Positions 15,088 through 23,741 of a stretch of 64,000 nucleotides of DNA are shown here, piece by piece; position 1 is the stretch's first letter, and each line of letters starts with the position of its first letter. Source of the DNA: Candidatus Nitrosotenuis aquarius (lineage in GTDB: Archaea; Thermoproteota; Nitrososphaeria; Nitrososphaerales; Nitrosopumilaceae); NCBI RefSeq assembly GCF_002787055.1, contig NZ_CP024808.1, positions 1,266,328 through 1,330,327 on the forward strand. Reading direction: 5' to 3'. The position numbers and the translations under genes were made by a program. The notes beneath the pieces were generated by a model. That model saw only the letters and a list, made by a program, of their open reading frames with translations, made no database searches and had not been told where the DNA came from.

Positions 15088-15585
15088 TTATTTTGATTTT
15101 AGAAATTTCTCATAACTGGAGACAGCTATTTCCTGTGATGTTGACTGGATAGAGCCAGGCCTTTCCTTGCGTACGGTTTCAATTGCCTTTTGTGCGGACA
15201 TTTTCTGGTATTTTATCAAATAACTGGCAAGTATTGTTCCGGTTCTTCCTATTCCTGCGGCGCAGTGAACCATTACTGGTTCGTTGTTCTTGATTCGCTC
15301 TGCGATATAATCAACGGTGGAGTCTATCTTGTCAATGTCTGGCGCTGTGAGGTCTTCTGTTGGGACATGGAGATATTCTATTCCATCAATCCAAGCTTTA
15401 GGCAGGCCGTATTCTGTCATGGTTACAATTGATTTTACTCCCTGCTTTTGAATCCAGTTTATCTCTTCGATAGTAGTTGGCATTCCAGATCCAGCTAGCT
15501 TGCCATCCAAAAGCCATGAAAAGTTTGTAGGGCGTTTTGTTATTTTGCCGTGAATTTTACGCCAAATATTTCCCGGTTTACTCAT
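15088..15585 (-). CDS. Dual-specificity / tyrosine-type protein phosphatase
   Basis: 165 residues with the Cys-based phosphatase P-loop HCAAGIGRTG (Cys108 nucleophile, Arg114) and an Asp in the EDLTAPDID loop that can act as general acid. The N-terminal part (FSWLLDGKLAGSGMPTTIEE) is like the KIM-less cyclin-type/archaeal DSP group. It would remove phosphate from Tyr or Ser/Thr of proteins or perhaps from nucleotides or inositols. A UbiB-like kinase is the only kinase-fold protein elsewhere in the window; no link is implied. Confidence 0.88.
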   Translation of the reverse strand: MSKPGNIWRKIHGKITKRPTNFSWLLDGKLAGSGMPTTIEEINWIQKQGVKSIVTMTEYGLPKAWIDGIEYLHVPTEDLTAPDIDKIDSTVDYIAERIKNNEPVMVHCAAGIGRTGTILASYLIKYQKMSAQKAIETVRKERPGSIQSTSQEIAVSSYEKFLKSK

Positions 15586-15628
15586 TTGTTGGTTTTGGCA
15601 ATTATCAATATTTAGACACTAAGATTTG

Positions 15629-15635
15629 TTTATAT
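15629..15635 (+). promoter_or_regulatory. TATA box for amrS
   Basis: TTTATAT centred 29 bp before the TTG at 15661, supporting that TTG as a leaderless start over the earlier in-frame TTG at 15643. Confidence 0.45.
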
Positions 15636-15660
15636 TACAAAATTGTATAACAATACGGTT

Positions 15661-16719
15661 TTGAACAAAGAAGCAATCCTCTATGAGAAGCTGCCTGACA
15701 ATAGAGTCAGATGTACTGCATGTGCCAGATACTGCGAAATCAAGGACGGGCAAATTGGCCTGTGCGGGGTTCGCGGAAACGAAGGCGGCAAGCTGGACCT
15801 GTATGTGTATGGTAAAGTAATCACGGGAAATGTAGATCCAATAGAGAAAAAGCCTGTTATTCACTACATGCCTGGAACTAGGATCTTTTCAATAGCCACT
15901 ACTGGCTGCAACTGGCTTTGCAAGTATTGCCAAAATTATGATATCTCTCAGCGAAGAAAAATCGAGGGCCAGGACTTGACGCCAAGCCAGGTAGTGCAGA
16001 TGGCACTGGATAATAATTCACAGGGAATTGCATACACGTACAACCAACCGTCAATTTTCATGGAATTTGCGCGCGATTGTGGAGTTGAAGCGCACAAAAA
16101 GGGGCTCTTCAACATTTTTGTCTCTAATGGATATGACACGCCGCAGTCTGTTGCAATGATGAATGAATTTCTGGATTGCATCACGGTTGATTTTAAGGGA
16201 AGTGCAGAACCCGAGTTTACGCGAAAGTACATTGGTGTTCCTGACCCAAAACCAATCTTTGATACTTTGATAGAAATTAAAAACAAGACCAAAATTCACG
16301 TAGAGATTACTGATCTGATCGTGCCACAAGTTGGCGATAGCCTAGAACATGCAAAAAAACTCTGCAAGTTTCTCTATGACAATTTCGGCCCTGAAATGCC
16401 GATTCATTTTCTGAGATTCCATCCAGATTACAAAATGATGGAGTTTCCGCCAACACCAATACAAACACTGGAAAAACACTATGATATTGCAAAAAAGGAA
16501 GGACTAGAATACGTGTATCTGGGAAATGTTCCAGGCCACAAATATGAACACACCTACTGTCCTGGATGTGGTGGTATAGCAGTAGGCAGATACGGATTTG
16601 ACATTGTATCATGGAATCTGGATGAATCCAACAAATGCAAGACTTGCGGCCACAAAATCCCAATCACAGGCCAGCTGGACAAAAACTACAAAAAAAGCAG
16701 ATTCCAGTTTGTAGTCTAG
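15661..16719 (+). CDS. amrS: AmmeMemoRadiSam-system radical SAM enzyme
   Basis: Radical SAM protein with the cluster motif CNWLCKYC. Counting from the longer TTG at 15643, this is Cys89-x3-Cys93-x2-Cys96; I start at TTG 15661 (NKEAILYEKLPDNRVRCTAC), which matches family starts. Extra Cys pairs occur at the N-terminus (CTACARYC, CGVRG) and C-terminus (CPGCGG, CKTCG), probable zinc or auxiliary clusters. Members resemble pyruvate formate-lyase activases and occur with the Memo and AMMECR1 proteins, whose joint reaction is unknown. The partners are not in this window. Confidence 0.9.
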   Translation: MNKEAILYEKLPDNRVRCTACARYCEIKDGQIGLCGVRGNEGGKLDLYVYGKVITGNVDPIEKKPVIHYMPGTRIFSIATTGCNWLCKYCQNYDISQRRKIEGQDLTPSQVVQMALDNNSQGIAYTYNQPSIFMEFARDCGVEAHKKGLFNIFVSNGYDTPQSVAMMNEFLDCITVDFKGSAEPEFTRKYIGVPDPKPIFDTLIEIKNKTKIHVEITDLIVPQVGDSLEHAKKLCKFLYDNFGPEMPIHFLRFHPDYKMMEFPPTPIQTLEKHYDIAKKEGLEYVYLGNVPGHKYEHTYCPGCGGIAVGRYGFDIVSWNLDESNKCKTCGHKIPITGQLDKNYKKSRFQFVV

Positions 16720-17351
16720 AACGCTATTGCGCGAACAGGCGAGCCTGTGGCGTTTTTTAGGTTCAGCGGTAATGCTACCAAATTGAAGTTTCTGTCTAGT
16801 TTGGACAAATTGCAGAGATTCTCCAGAATCAGAACGTTATTTTTTAGCAAAACATGGTGAGCTGCAAATTTTGTATTGTTTCCGGCATCAATGCTTGGTG
16901 AATCGATTCCTACCAAGTTTGTCCTCTTTGACACCAGGTATTTTGCGGCAGATTCGGAAATTCCCGGATTTGAAAAGAAATCCTTTCTGGATGGACTGTC
17001 GTTCCATCCGGTGGCAAAAATTATTGTCGCTCCACTTGGAATCTTGCCGTGCTTTTTCTCAAATGATACAATGTCTGACTTTGTTATGGAATAGTTTGGC
17101 TTTGATTTTATCCTAATCAGGATGGCGTTTTGCAAAAATCGGGACGGGTCCAGCTCGTGAATTTTCTTGCCCGACTTTACAAAATGGTAGGGAGCATCTA
17201 TGTGAGTGCCTGTGTGGGTGCTAAGAAAAATCATCTCCAAATTGTAATCGTCTTGCTCAAGTGAATCCCATTCTATGAAATGTGGAGCAGGAGATCCGGG
17301 AAAGGTAGGAATCTTTTCTGATACTGGTAATGTCAGATCGTGTACTTTCAC
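16716..17351 (-). CDS. Cyclase-family (kynurenine formamidase-like) metal hydrolase
   Basis: 211 residues of the cyclase family. The metal site is HTGTHIDAPYHF (about residues 46-57), the family hallmark, with GIDSPSIDAG and FAAHHVLLKNNVLILENLCN later. Members include kynurenine formamidase, isatin hydrolase and polyketide cyclases; they hydrolyse amides or lactams using Mn or Zn. Length is normal. It is convergent with amrS (4-bp overlap) and divergent from a small Lrp-type RAM protein. The substrate cannot be assigned. Confidence 0.87.
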   Translation of the reverse strand: MKVHDLTLPVSEKIPTFPGSPAPHFIEWDSLEQDDYNLEMIFLSTHTGTHIDAPYHFVKSGKKIHELDPSRFLQNAILIRIKSKPNYSITKSDIVSFEKKHGKIPSGATIIFATGWNDSPSRKDFFSNPGISESAAKYLVSKRTNLVGIDSPSIDAGNNTKFAAHHVLLKNNVLILENLCNLSKLDRNFNLVALPLNLKNATGSPVRAIAF

Positions 17352-17428
17352 GAAAATTGTATGGTTGGCACTTTTATTTTTGGATGATCAAAGATGTTAA
17401 ATAGATCTCGCCCAAACTACATTCTACA

Positions 17429-17689
17429 TTGCCTATTGCATTCATTTTGTTAAACTCGGATCTGGGTTCGGACCAGGAAATAATCACAAAGCTCAAGGAG
17501 ATGCTGGCAGTAGAAAAAGACCTCAAGTACGAGGTTCAGGGCGTATATGGGATCTATGATATTGTAGTCAAGATCGAGGCTGCAAATGCCGATCTGTTGC
17601 GCAGTATTATCACAAGCAAGATTCGCAAAATAGACAAGGTCCAGTCCACTCTTACCATGATGGTAATAGAAGAACAAGAGCGACTATAG
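17429..17689 (+). CDS. Stand-alone Lrp/AsnC ligand-binding (RAM) domain protein
   Basis: 86 residues starting at TTG 17429. It is the RAM domain alone: PIAFILLNSDLGSDQEI, KYEVQGVYGIYDIVVKIEAA and VQSTLTMMVIEE follow the Lrp effector-binding fold, but no HTH precedes it. Such proteins form octamers that bind amino acids and may modulate full-length Lrp regulators. It ends 6 bp into the convergent aminotransferase gene. A full double-HTH Lrp-type regulator lies at 44748-45680. Confidence 0.85.
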   Translation: MPIAFILLNSDLGSDQEIITKLKEMLAVEKDLKYEVQGVYGIYDIVVKIEAANADLLRSIITSKIRKIDKVQSTLTMMVIEEQERL

Positions 17690-18835
17690 TCTTTTTAGCA
17701 GATCTACTAGTTTTAGCAAATCTGATTCTGTGTTGAAAAAGTGCGGCGAGGCGCGCACGAGTTTTTTCTCTGATATTTCCCGCACAGCCAGGACAAATCC
17801 ATTTCGCTCTAATTGTTGTACAATTTCCTGCGGGGACTTGGCACCTATGGTAAATGAAACAATGCTTGTTCGCCTGCCCTGATCTTCTGGGCCGTACAAT
17901 GTGACATCTGGTATTTTTGCTAGCTCTTCCCGTAGGAGATTGGCCAGGCCGATTATCTTTTCTCGAATGTTTGCAATTCCTAGGCCTGACAAAAATGAAA
18001 TTGAATTCTGCAACCCGACAATTGCTGCAAAGTTTCTAAATCCTCCCTGGAATTTGTCTGGAATGTCCTTGTATGCCAGCTTGGAATCATTGTATGTCAT
18101 TGCGGATTCCCCCGCTAAATTGACTGGCTCTAGCATAGAAGCAGCTTCTCTTTTGCAGATGAATATTCCGATTCCCATTGGACCGCAGAGCCACTTGTAG
18201 CCATTAAAGGCGGCATAGTCTGCGCCGGTCTTTGCAAAATCAAACTCTGTACACCCTACTGTCTGGGCCGCATCCAAAAAGAATGGGATTCCTCGCTCAT
18301 TGAGAATTTTTCCAATCTCTGGTATTGGCAAAATGGCTCCCGTATTGTACAGGCCGTGGCTTAGCGATACCAGCTTGGTGTTTCGGTCCAGTCTTTTTTC
18401 CAGCTCTGATATTTCGAAAAACCCGTTGGAATCGTGCGGAATCGATCGAAGCTCGACTTTGCTTGCCAGTCTCAGCCATGGATAATAATTTGCATGATGC
18501 TCGTGTGTTGTTCCGCGAATTACAACATTGGAGTCTTTGGCAAAAGACATGCCATTTGCAACATTGTTGATTCCTTCTGTGACACTGGATGTGAGAATTA
18601 CCTCTTCTTGCCTGCAGTTTACCAGCTTGGATATGGTCTGTCGCAGCTCGTTTGATTTTATTGATAATAACGAGGCAAAGTCAAGCGAGTCTGGGCCCAA
18701 CTCGTTGTATCGTACAGTAAAGTCAGTCATGGTCTTTATGGTGGACAGCGGAATCAGGGACGATGAGGCATTGTTCAGGTAAATGCGGGAAGACCTCACA
18801 AAAGAATTCTCGATTAGTTCCTTGTCTAAATTCAT
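17684..18835 (-). CDS. Class V PLP aminotransferase, cysteine-desulfurase-like
   Basis: 383 residues of aspartate-aminotransferase fold class V. EVILTSSVTEGINNVANGM, HEHHANYYPWLRL, FLDAAQTVGC and FNGYKWLCGPMGIG are the class signatures; the Lys of GYKW binds PLP. Family members are cysteine desulfurases (SufS/NifS), selenocysteine lyases and isopenicillin epimerase-like enzymes. The active-site Cys loop of desulfurases is not clear, so a desulfurase role is not proven. The gene shares a 29-bp divergent interval with the RecA-like gene. Confidence 0.85.
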   Translation of the reverse strand: MNLDKELIENSFVRSSRIYLNNASSSLIPLSTIKTMTDFTVRYNELGPDSLDFASLLSIKSNELRQTISKLVNCRQEEVILTSSVTEGINNVANGMSFAKDSNVVIRGTTHEHHANYYPWLRLASKVELRSIPHDSNGFFEISELEKRLDRNTKLVSLSHGLYNTGAILPIPEIGKILNERGIPFFLDAAQTVGCTEFDFAKTGADYAAFNGYKWLCGPMGIGIFICKREAASMLEPVNLAGESAMTYNDSKLAYKDIPDKFQGGFRNFAAIVGLQNSISFLSGLGIANIREKIIGLANLLREELAKIPDVTLYGPEDQGRRTSIVSFTIGAKSPQEIVQQLERNGFVLAVREISEKKLVRASPHFFNTESDLLKLVDLLKRL

Positions 18836-18864
18836 TATTATATCACAGAAAAGACTAGTCTCTG

Positions 18865-19473
18865 TTGCATAAAAACCAACGATCCGTCAGTGCAGAAAAA
18901 ATTTCCAAGCTGGTATTTGAGCAAAACCTCTCTTCCATAACATTTGATGATGCCATAACAAAGACATATTTTTTTCACAAGCTAGGCCTAGTAACGGATG
19001 TTCCGGTGATCTATGTCGACTTTGACTTGCTGTATAGTGGGTATCTGGCTGCAAACATTTTGTCGCAAAACGAAAACGTCGAATTGTACACACCAAATGA
19101 AGACTGGCGCGACGTTTTTGCGCAGCTCACAGACAAAATTTCCACAAAAAAGCATCTTGTACTAATTGACTCACTAAATGGATTCTTTGCTACATTGTCT
19201 GGGAGCAAGGATTCTGGAAGAATAATCAACAGCGTTCTGGTGTTATTGGCAAGCGCTGCACAAAAAGCAGACTCGGCTGTTTTGTTTGGAAGCACCGCCA
19301 AACTCAAAGAGGACGGATGGGTCTTGCCGGGAATTGGAAGAAAAATTGTGCAAATCCAGAAAATGAATTTTCTTGCATTGCAGCAAAAAAACCAAACACT
19401 GAATCTTGTATCATTGAATTCTGACAATTCTGTGAAATTAGTAATACCAATTTCGGATCTTGATTTGGTGTGA
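18865..19473 (+). CDS. RecA/RadA-fold protein lacking a Walker A motif
   Basis: 202 residues starting at TTG 18865, about 26 bp after TATATC. The sequence follows the core of a RecA-like ATPase: VPVIYVDFDLLYSGYLAAN (strand/helix), HLVLIDSLNGFF (like the Walker B strand and following loop), and AVLFGSTAKL. No GxxxxGK[ST] is present, so ATP binding is probably lost. It may be a RadA paralogue acting as a regulator of recombination, as RadB-like proteins do; this is inference. The inverted repeat follows its stop by 12 bp. Confidence 0.6.
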   Translation: MHKNQRSVSAEKISKLVFEQNLSSITFDDAITKTYFFHKLGLVTDVPVIYVDFDLLYSGYLAANILSQNENVELYTPNEDWRDVFAQLTDKISTKKHLVLIDSLNGFFATLSGSKDSGRIINSVLVLLASAAQKADSAVLFGSTAKLKEDGWVLPGIGRKIVQIQKMNFLALQQKNQTLNLVSLNSDNSVKLVIPISDLDLV

Positions 19474-19485
19474 TTGCGATCAAAA

Positions 19486-19524
19486 ATTATAACAGCGTTA
19501 AAATTTCTCTAACGCCGTTATAAT
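19486..19524. promoter_or_regulatory. 15-bp inverted repeat between RecA-like and ferredoxin genes
   Basis: Arms ATTATAACAGCGTTA (19486-19500) and TAACGCCGTTATAAT (19510-19524) are complementary at 14 of 15 positions across a 9-bp spacer. It lies just after the upstream stop and 55 bp before the ferredoxin ATG, upstream of the TATA box (19540-19550). It could be an activator site for the ferredoxin gene or a transcript-end hairpin of the upstream gene. The T tract that follows is weak, which favours a protein-binding site. Confidence 0.5.
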
Positions 19525-19540
19525 TCGAACTTTTTAGGGA

Positions 19541-19550
19541 AATTATATTA
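19541..19550 (+). promoter_or_regulatory. TATA box of the ferredoxin gene
   Basis: AATTATATTA about 30-39 bp before ATG 19580, consistent with a short untranslated leader. It is one of the clearest TATA elements in the window. Confidence 0.5.
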
Positions 19551-19579
19551 AGATCCAAAAGGTAAGAAATTCGATTAAA

Positions 19580-19879
19580 ATGCCAGTAGCAATTTTACCA
19601 GACATTGGTGAACAGATGTGCATTGGATGCGCACTATGCGTTGAAATCTGCACAACACTGGGACCAGATGTACTCAGAGTAAAACCAGTCGAAGGCTGGA
19701 AAAGAGGTAAGGCATTTGTCTTTTACCCAGAAAGATGCATCTCCGACGGAGCATGCATTGGCGTTTGCCCAACAAAGGCAATCTTCTGGATGAGACCAAT
19801 GGACTTCACAGTAGGTCAACCAGTTCCTCTATACAAAAACTCAGTCTTCGTTAAGGGCTGGACTGAACTTATCGATTAA
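19580..19879 (+). CDS. Two-cluster ferredoxin with Asp-containing second motif
   Basis: 99 residues. The first motif is C14-x2-C17-x2-C20-x3-C24. The second reads C53-ISD-GA-C59-IGV-C63, that is CxxDxxC with Asp56 where Cys usually stands. In Sulfolobus-type ferredoxins such an Asp site carries a [3Fe-4S] or Asp-ligated [4Fe-4S] cluster. The N- and C-terminal extensions are longer than in minimal 2x[4Fe-4S] ferredoxins. It is likely a main low-potential electron carrier in the cytosol; strong promoter elements suggest high expression. Confidence 0.88.
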   Translation: MPVAILPDIGEQMCIGCALCVEICTTLGPDVLRVKPVEGWKRGKAFVFYPERCISDGACIGVCPTKAIFWMRPMDFTVGQPVPLYKNSVFVKGWTELID

Positions 19880-19930
19880 GCTCAGTCATCATAATTTCTT
19901 TTTACTATCATATCCTAGTGGATACTGTAT

Positions 19931-20320
19931 ATGAAATCAGTCACAGAATCGTGTGTTGTACAATATCCAAAGGATGTCGTCTTTGATTTTCTGTCCAACT
20001 TTGAGAACATGCCCAAATGGAGCACCCAGTTTGTCAAAAGCATCAAAATAGAAAATGGCAAGAAAAAGGCAACAACTCCGCTTGGCGAAGTCTATATCCG
20101 AATAGACTCTGACAAAAAATCTGGCGTAATCGATATTTTTGCAGGACCGACAGAAAACCAGATGAATCCTGCATTTATGAGAGTGATTTCATTTTCAGAA
20201 AAATCATGCGGCGTTACATTTACTTTTTTCCAGTGGCCTGATACCACGGATCAGATGTGGGAAATGTTTTGTAATTGGATAAAAATTGAGGTAGGAAACA
20301 TCAAAAAATTATTTTCCTAG
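19931..20320 (+). CDS. SRPBCC/START-fold protein, ligand unknown
   Basis: 129 residues with the polyketide-cyclase/START layout: [20 protein letters not shown] followed by [16 protein letters not shown] (the helix after strand 1), then long antiparallel strands and a C-terminal helix. These form a hydrophobic ligand cavity. The ligand is not predictable. It overlaps the cdc48 stop by 4 bp on the other strand. Single gene after the ferredoxin. Confidence 0.75.
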   Translation: MKSVTESCVVQYPKDVVFDFLSNFENMPKWSTQFVKSIKIENGKKKATTPLGEVYIRIDSDKKSGVIDIFAGPTENQMNPAFMRVISFSEKSCGVTFTFFQWPDTTDQMWEMFCNWIKIEVGNIKKLFS

Positions 20321-22443
20321 GCAACTGCTGGAAACTTTGTCTTTGGCTTTACCTTTGCTGTAGCATCGACTAGGTCCTGTTGCGTTATTTTGATTTCCTT
20401 GACTGCCTTTGTCTGGCCTCCGACATGTCTTCGCAAAGCTGCAATTGCCGCCCTATTGCATACTGCGGCTAGCTCCGCTCCGGAATAACCGTCGGTGAGC
20501 TCGACTATTTTTCCTAGGTCGACATCAGATTCTAGTGGCTTTTTCTTTGTGTGGATTTGCAGAATGTGCAGTCTTCCCTTTGCGTCTGGCTTGGGGACTT
20601 CAATAATCCTGTCAAATCTTCCTGGTCGAAGCAGTGCCTCATCTACTATATCTAGCCTGTTTGTGGCACCAATGATTAGGACGTTGTTTAGCTCCTCTAG
20701 GCCGTCGATTTCGGTTAGGATTTGAGATACGACGTTTTCTGATACGTGCGATGAATCTCCGCCACTGCGTCTTGGAACCAGAGCATCTATTTCATCAAAG
20801 AAAATGATGCATGGGGCTGCCTGTCGAGCTTTTCGGAAAATCTCCCTGACTCCTTTTTCGGATTCTCCTACCCATTTTGATAGCAGCTCGGGTCCTTTGA
20901 CTGAGATAAAGTTGGATTCTGTCATCTTTGCTAGCGCCTTTGCGATCAGGGTTTTTCCTGTTCCTGGTGGGCCGTGCAATAAAATTCCCTTTGGCGTGGC
21001 AACATCGACATATTCGAATGCCTCCTTGTGCTTTAGTGGCCATTCTACTGCTTCCTTTAGTTCTTCTTTTAGTGCGTCTAATCCTCCTACGTCATCCCAG
21101 GTTACATTTGGAATCTGCACTAGGACTTCGCGTAACGCAGAAGGTCTTACTTCTTTTAGTGCTTCCTTGAAGTCGTCTTCGCTGATCTTTATTTTCTGCA
21201 AAATCTCTGCAGAGATCTTTTCCTGCTGTAGATCGATGTCTGGCAGAATTCTTCGCAGAGAACGCATTGCGGCCTCTTTGGCCAGTGATTCTAGGTCTGC
21301 ACCTACAAATCCGTGAGATACTCGGGCAAACTGCTTTAGATCAATTTTTTCATCCACTGGCATTCCCCTGGTGTGGATCTGCAAGATCTCTAGTCGTCCT
21401 TCCTCGTCTGGAATTCCAATTTCGATTTCCCTGTCAAATCTTCCCGGTCTTCTCAGTGCTGGATCAATGGAATCTGGCCTGTTGGTTGCAGCAATCACTA
21501 CTACTTTGCCTCTGGCCTTCATTCCATCCATTAAGGTTAGAAGCTGGGATACGATTCTTTTTTCCACTTCGCCTGTTACTTCGTCTCGTTTTGGAGCAAT
21601 GGAATCGATTTCGTCAATGAATATTATGCTTGGAGTGTTTTCCTCTGCCTGCTTGAATATCTCTCTGAGTCGTTCTTCTGATTCGCCATAGTACTTGCCC
21701 ATTATCTCAGGACCAGATATTGCAGTAAAGTGCGAGTTTGTCTCGCCGGCCACTGCCTTGGCAAGAAGGGTTTTTCCTGTTCCTGGAGGACCGTACAAAA
21801 GCACGCCTTTTGGCGCCTCTATACCCAGTTTTTCGAATAGTTCTGGGTGGCGCATTGGCAGCTCCACCATTTCGCGTATCTTTTGGACCTCTTTTCTGAG
21901 TCCGCCTAAATCGTCATAGGTAATCCTTGGAATGGAATTGTCCACCGCCTTTGTCATTGAGCCTAATTTGAACACGGTCTTTGGGGTAACAATTACAGGT
22001 TTTTGGGGGGTCGTGGCTGTAACAATTAGTTGGGTTTTTCCTCCCAAAGACGTGTTCACTATAATGGTGTCACCTGTGGTAAAGACATGGCCCTCATACA
22101 ATGTGGACATGTATTCCTGGAGTCCTTCAACAGAGATTTTCTCAATTGGAGATAGTGTGATTTGTGTGGCTTCTGCGGAATCTACAACTTTTAGTGCGGC
22201 CTTTTCTCCTATTCCAGCTCCAATGTTGTGTCTTGTCAGGCCGTCAATGCGTATGATTCCAGAACCATAGTCTTCTGATGGGCCTGGCCAAACTTTGACG
22301 TGGGATTTTTTATTTGCAGTGATTTCTATTATCTGTCCTGTTTGCCACTTGTTGTCCTTGACAATTTTTGGATCGATTACTCCGAGGCCCTTTCCGACAT
22401 GGCGTTGCGCCGTCTCTTCAATTTTTAATGTAATTTCGCTCAT
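20317..22443 (-). CDS. cdc48: CDC48/VAT AAA ATPase
   Basis: 708 residues with an N-terminal double-psi beta-barrel substrate domain (about 1-150), then two AAA modules. The D1 Walker A is [12 protein letters not shown] (218-229); the D2 copy is [12 protein letters not shown] near residue 488. Each has an [16 protein letters not shown] Walker B and Arg fingers ([22 protein letters not shown]). The hexamer unfolds proteins for the proteasome and other assemblies. Length is typical of archaeal VAT. It lies 24 bp from the Hsp20 gene, reading in the same direction, so the two may share one stress promoter. Confidence 0.96.
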   Translation of the reverse strand: MSEITLKIEETAQRHVGKGLGVIDPKIVKDNKWQTGQIIEITANKKSHVKVWPGPSEDYGSGIIRIDGLTRHNIGAGIGEKAALKVVDSAEATQITLSPIEKISVEGLQEYMSTLYEGHVFTTGDTIIVNTSLGGKTQLIVTATTPQKPVIVTPKTVFKLGSMTKAVDNSIPRITYDDLGGLRKEVQKIREMVELPMRHPELFEKLGIEAPKGVLLYGPPGTGKTLLAKAVAGETNSHFTAISGPEIMGKYYGESEERLREIFKQAEENTPSIIFIDEIDSIAPKRDEVTGEVEKRIVSQLLTLMDGMKARGKVVVIAATNRPDSIDPALRRPGRFDREIEIGIPDEEGRLEILQIHTRGMPVDEKIDLKQFARVSHGFVGADLESLAKEAAMRSLRRILPDIDLQQEKISAEILQKIKISEDDFKEALKEVRPSALREVLVQIPNVTWDDVGGLDALKEELKEAVEWPLKHKEAFEYVDVATPKGILLHGPPGTGKTLIAKALAKMTESNFISVKGPELLSKWVGESEKGVREIFRKARQAAPCIIFFDEIDALVPRRSGGDSSHVSENVVSQILTEIDGLEELNNVLIIGATNRLDIVDEALLRPGRFDRIIEVPKPDAKGRLHILQIHTKKKPLESDVDLGKIVELTDGYSGAELAAVCNRAAIAALRRHVGGQTKAVKEIKITQQDLVDATAKVKPKTKFPAVA

Positions 22444-22467
22444 TTTATCACCATAAAAAATGGAGGA

Positions 22468-22965
22468 TTAGTTTACCTCCACGGTCTTGCCTTTTGGTTT
22501 GTCCTCGCCTTTGAGCTTGAACTGTACTTCCAGAATTCCATTTGTGTATGTAGCCTTTACAGAATCTGCATCAACTTTTCTCTTGATTGGGACTCTGCCA
22601 TGGTACTTTTTGTCGCCATGTTCTGCGTCTACATTTACAACATTTCCTTCGACTACTACCTTGATGTCTTTTTTCTCAACGCCAGGCATTTCTGCAACTA
22701 GCTTGAGCACTCCTTCTTTTTCATCTACGATAGTGTCGATGAGTGGCTCTCTGGTTTCTGCAGTTGGAAGCAAACCAGGTCTGACATTTCCGTATTCCTG
22801 TATTTGCGGCTTGCCGTCTGGGCCAACGGTCATGGAATAACCGTAATAGAATGGTCCGTATGTCTTGCCGTCTTGTGACTTGACATTCTCAAAGACGTCG
22901 TCAAAATCCATGAAGGATCTTGACATTCTCTTGAAGATTCTGTCAAATTCGTCATCAAAGAACAT
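22468..22965 (-). CDS. hsp20: Small heat shock protein Hsp20
   Basis: 165 residues. The alpha-crystallin domain (about 72-165) includes LVAEMPGVEKKDIKVVVEG, the usual strand-loop signature, and ends with the GILEVQFKL I/V-x-L-like strand. The N-terminal arm is rich in F, Y and D (MFFDDEFDRIFKRMSRSFMD). It keeps unfolding proteins soluble without ATP and stands directly before cdc48, a protein-quality pair. Its promoter (TATA at 23003-23010) lies in a repeat-rich interval shared with the divergent ACT-type gene. Confidence 0.9.
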   Translation of the reverse strand: MFFDDEFDRIFKRMSRSFMDFDDVFENVKSQDGKTYGPFYYGYSMTVGPDGKPQIQEYGNVRPGLLPTAETREPLIDTIVDEKEGVLKLVAEMPGVEKKDIKVVVEGNVVNVDAEHGDKKYHGRVPIKRKVDADSVKATYTNGILEVQFKLKGEDKPKGKTVEVN

Positions 22966-22966
22966 T

Positions 22967-23063
22967 TGTCATAACACCTATGTGTATGTAATAGCTATGA
23001 CATTATATAAGGATTTAGGTGTTTTGTATGAGCTATGACATAAGGCTCTTATATATGACATTA
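22967..23063. promoter_or_regulatory. Divergent promoter with four TATGACA(T) copies
   Basis: The 11-mer AGCTATGACAT occurs exactly at 22993-23003 and 23031-23041. TATGACATTA also occurs at 22996-23005 and 23054-23063, and an inverted TATGACA at 22967-22973. AACACCTA (22973-22980) and TAGGTGTT (23016-23023) form a further inverted repeat around the Hsp20 TATA box (23003-23010). Such clustered repeats suggest a regulator binding site controlling Hsp20 and perhaps the divergent gene. Confidence 0.55.
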
Positions 23064-23075
23064 GATGATAGTATT

Positions 23076-23741
23076 GTGCGAACAAGTAACCTTTCTGTTC
23101 CAGAAGCCGTGCGTGAAATCATCACCAAGAATAGGTCCATCTATGACTGCATGAAGATGGATGTGATAAATTACACGGCGCTTGCCGTCAAGATTCAGCC
23201 CGACGTGGAGCGACAGCTTGGCAATCCTGTTAATCTCAATACTATAGTGGTTGCAATCAAGCGATATGCGGATTCGTTTTTGGAAAAAGAAGAGATCAGG
23301 ACAGAGTCTGTTCTCAAAAATGCCAGACTGTCCCTGACTGATGGAATCTTGGATATCAAATTTTCAACCAGTGACATGGGCAAAAAAGAGGCCGCGTCAT
23401 TACTGGACAAGTTCGAGCAGTATGACTCCGATTACGAGTTTTTCAGAATGGCGGACTCGACATTTCGGGTTCTGACAGAGGATCTGGCGGACATTAGGAG
23501 AATGTTCGAGTCGTTTCCGTCAGCCAAGAACTTTTTCAGCACGGGCCTAGCTAAAATAGAAATTCGCATACCCCAAGAACAAAATAGGTCCGATGTAGTG
23601 TCCTATGTGGCTGAAATCCTGCACAACAATGGCATTGAGCTGCAAAACGCGTTTTTCTCGCAAGACAATATCATACTGGTATTGCGAGAAGAAGACGCAT
23701 CAAAAGCATACGAAGTACTACGAGCAGAAATCTCTAGATAA
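23076..23741 (+). CDS. Putative ACT-type regulatory protein
   Basis: I choose the GTG at 23076 (222 residues): a TATA box (CTTATATATG, 23047-23056) is about 26 bp upstream. ATG 23055 or GTG 23019 would lengthen it. The N-terminal third (VPEAVREIITKNRSIYDCMK, then TALAVKIQPDVERQLG) is helical, like a small DNA-binding or dimerisation domain. The C-terminal part (about 150-222) alternates strands and helices as in ACT domains: KIEIRIPQEQNRSDVVSYVA and ENIILVLREED-type strands. ACT domains bind small ligands such as amino acids; the ligand is unknown. Family not recognised. Confidence 0.6.
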   Translation: MRTSNLSVPEAVREIITKNRSIYDCMKMDVINYTALAVKIQPDVERQLGNPVNLNTIVVAIKRYADSFLEKEEIRTESVLKNARLSLTDGILDIKFSTSDMGKKEAASLLDKFEQYDSDYEFFRMADSTFRVLTEDLADIRRMFESFPSAKNFFSTGLAKIEIRIPQEQNRSDVVSYVAEILHNNGIELQNAFFSQDNIILVLREEDASKAYEVLRAEISR

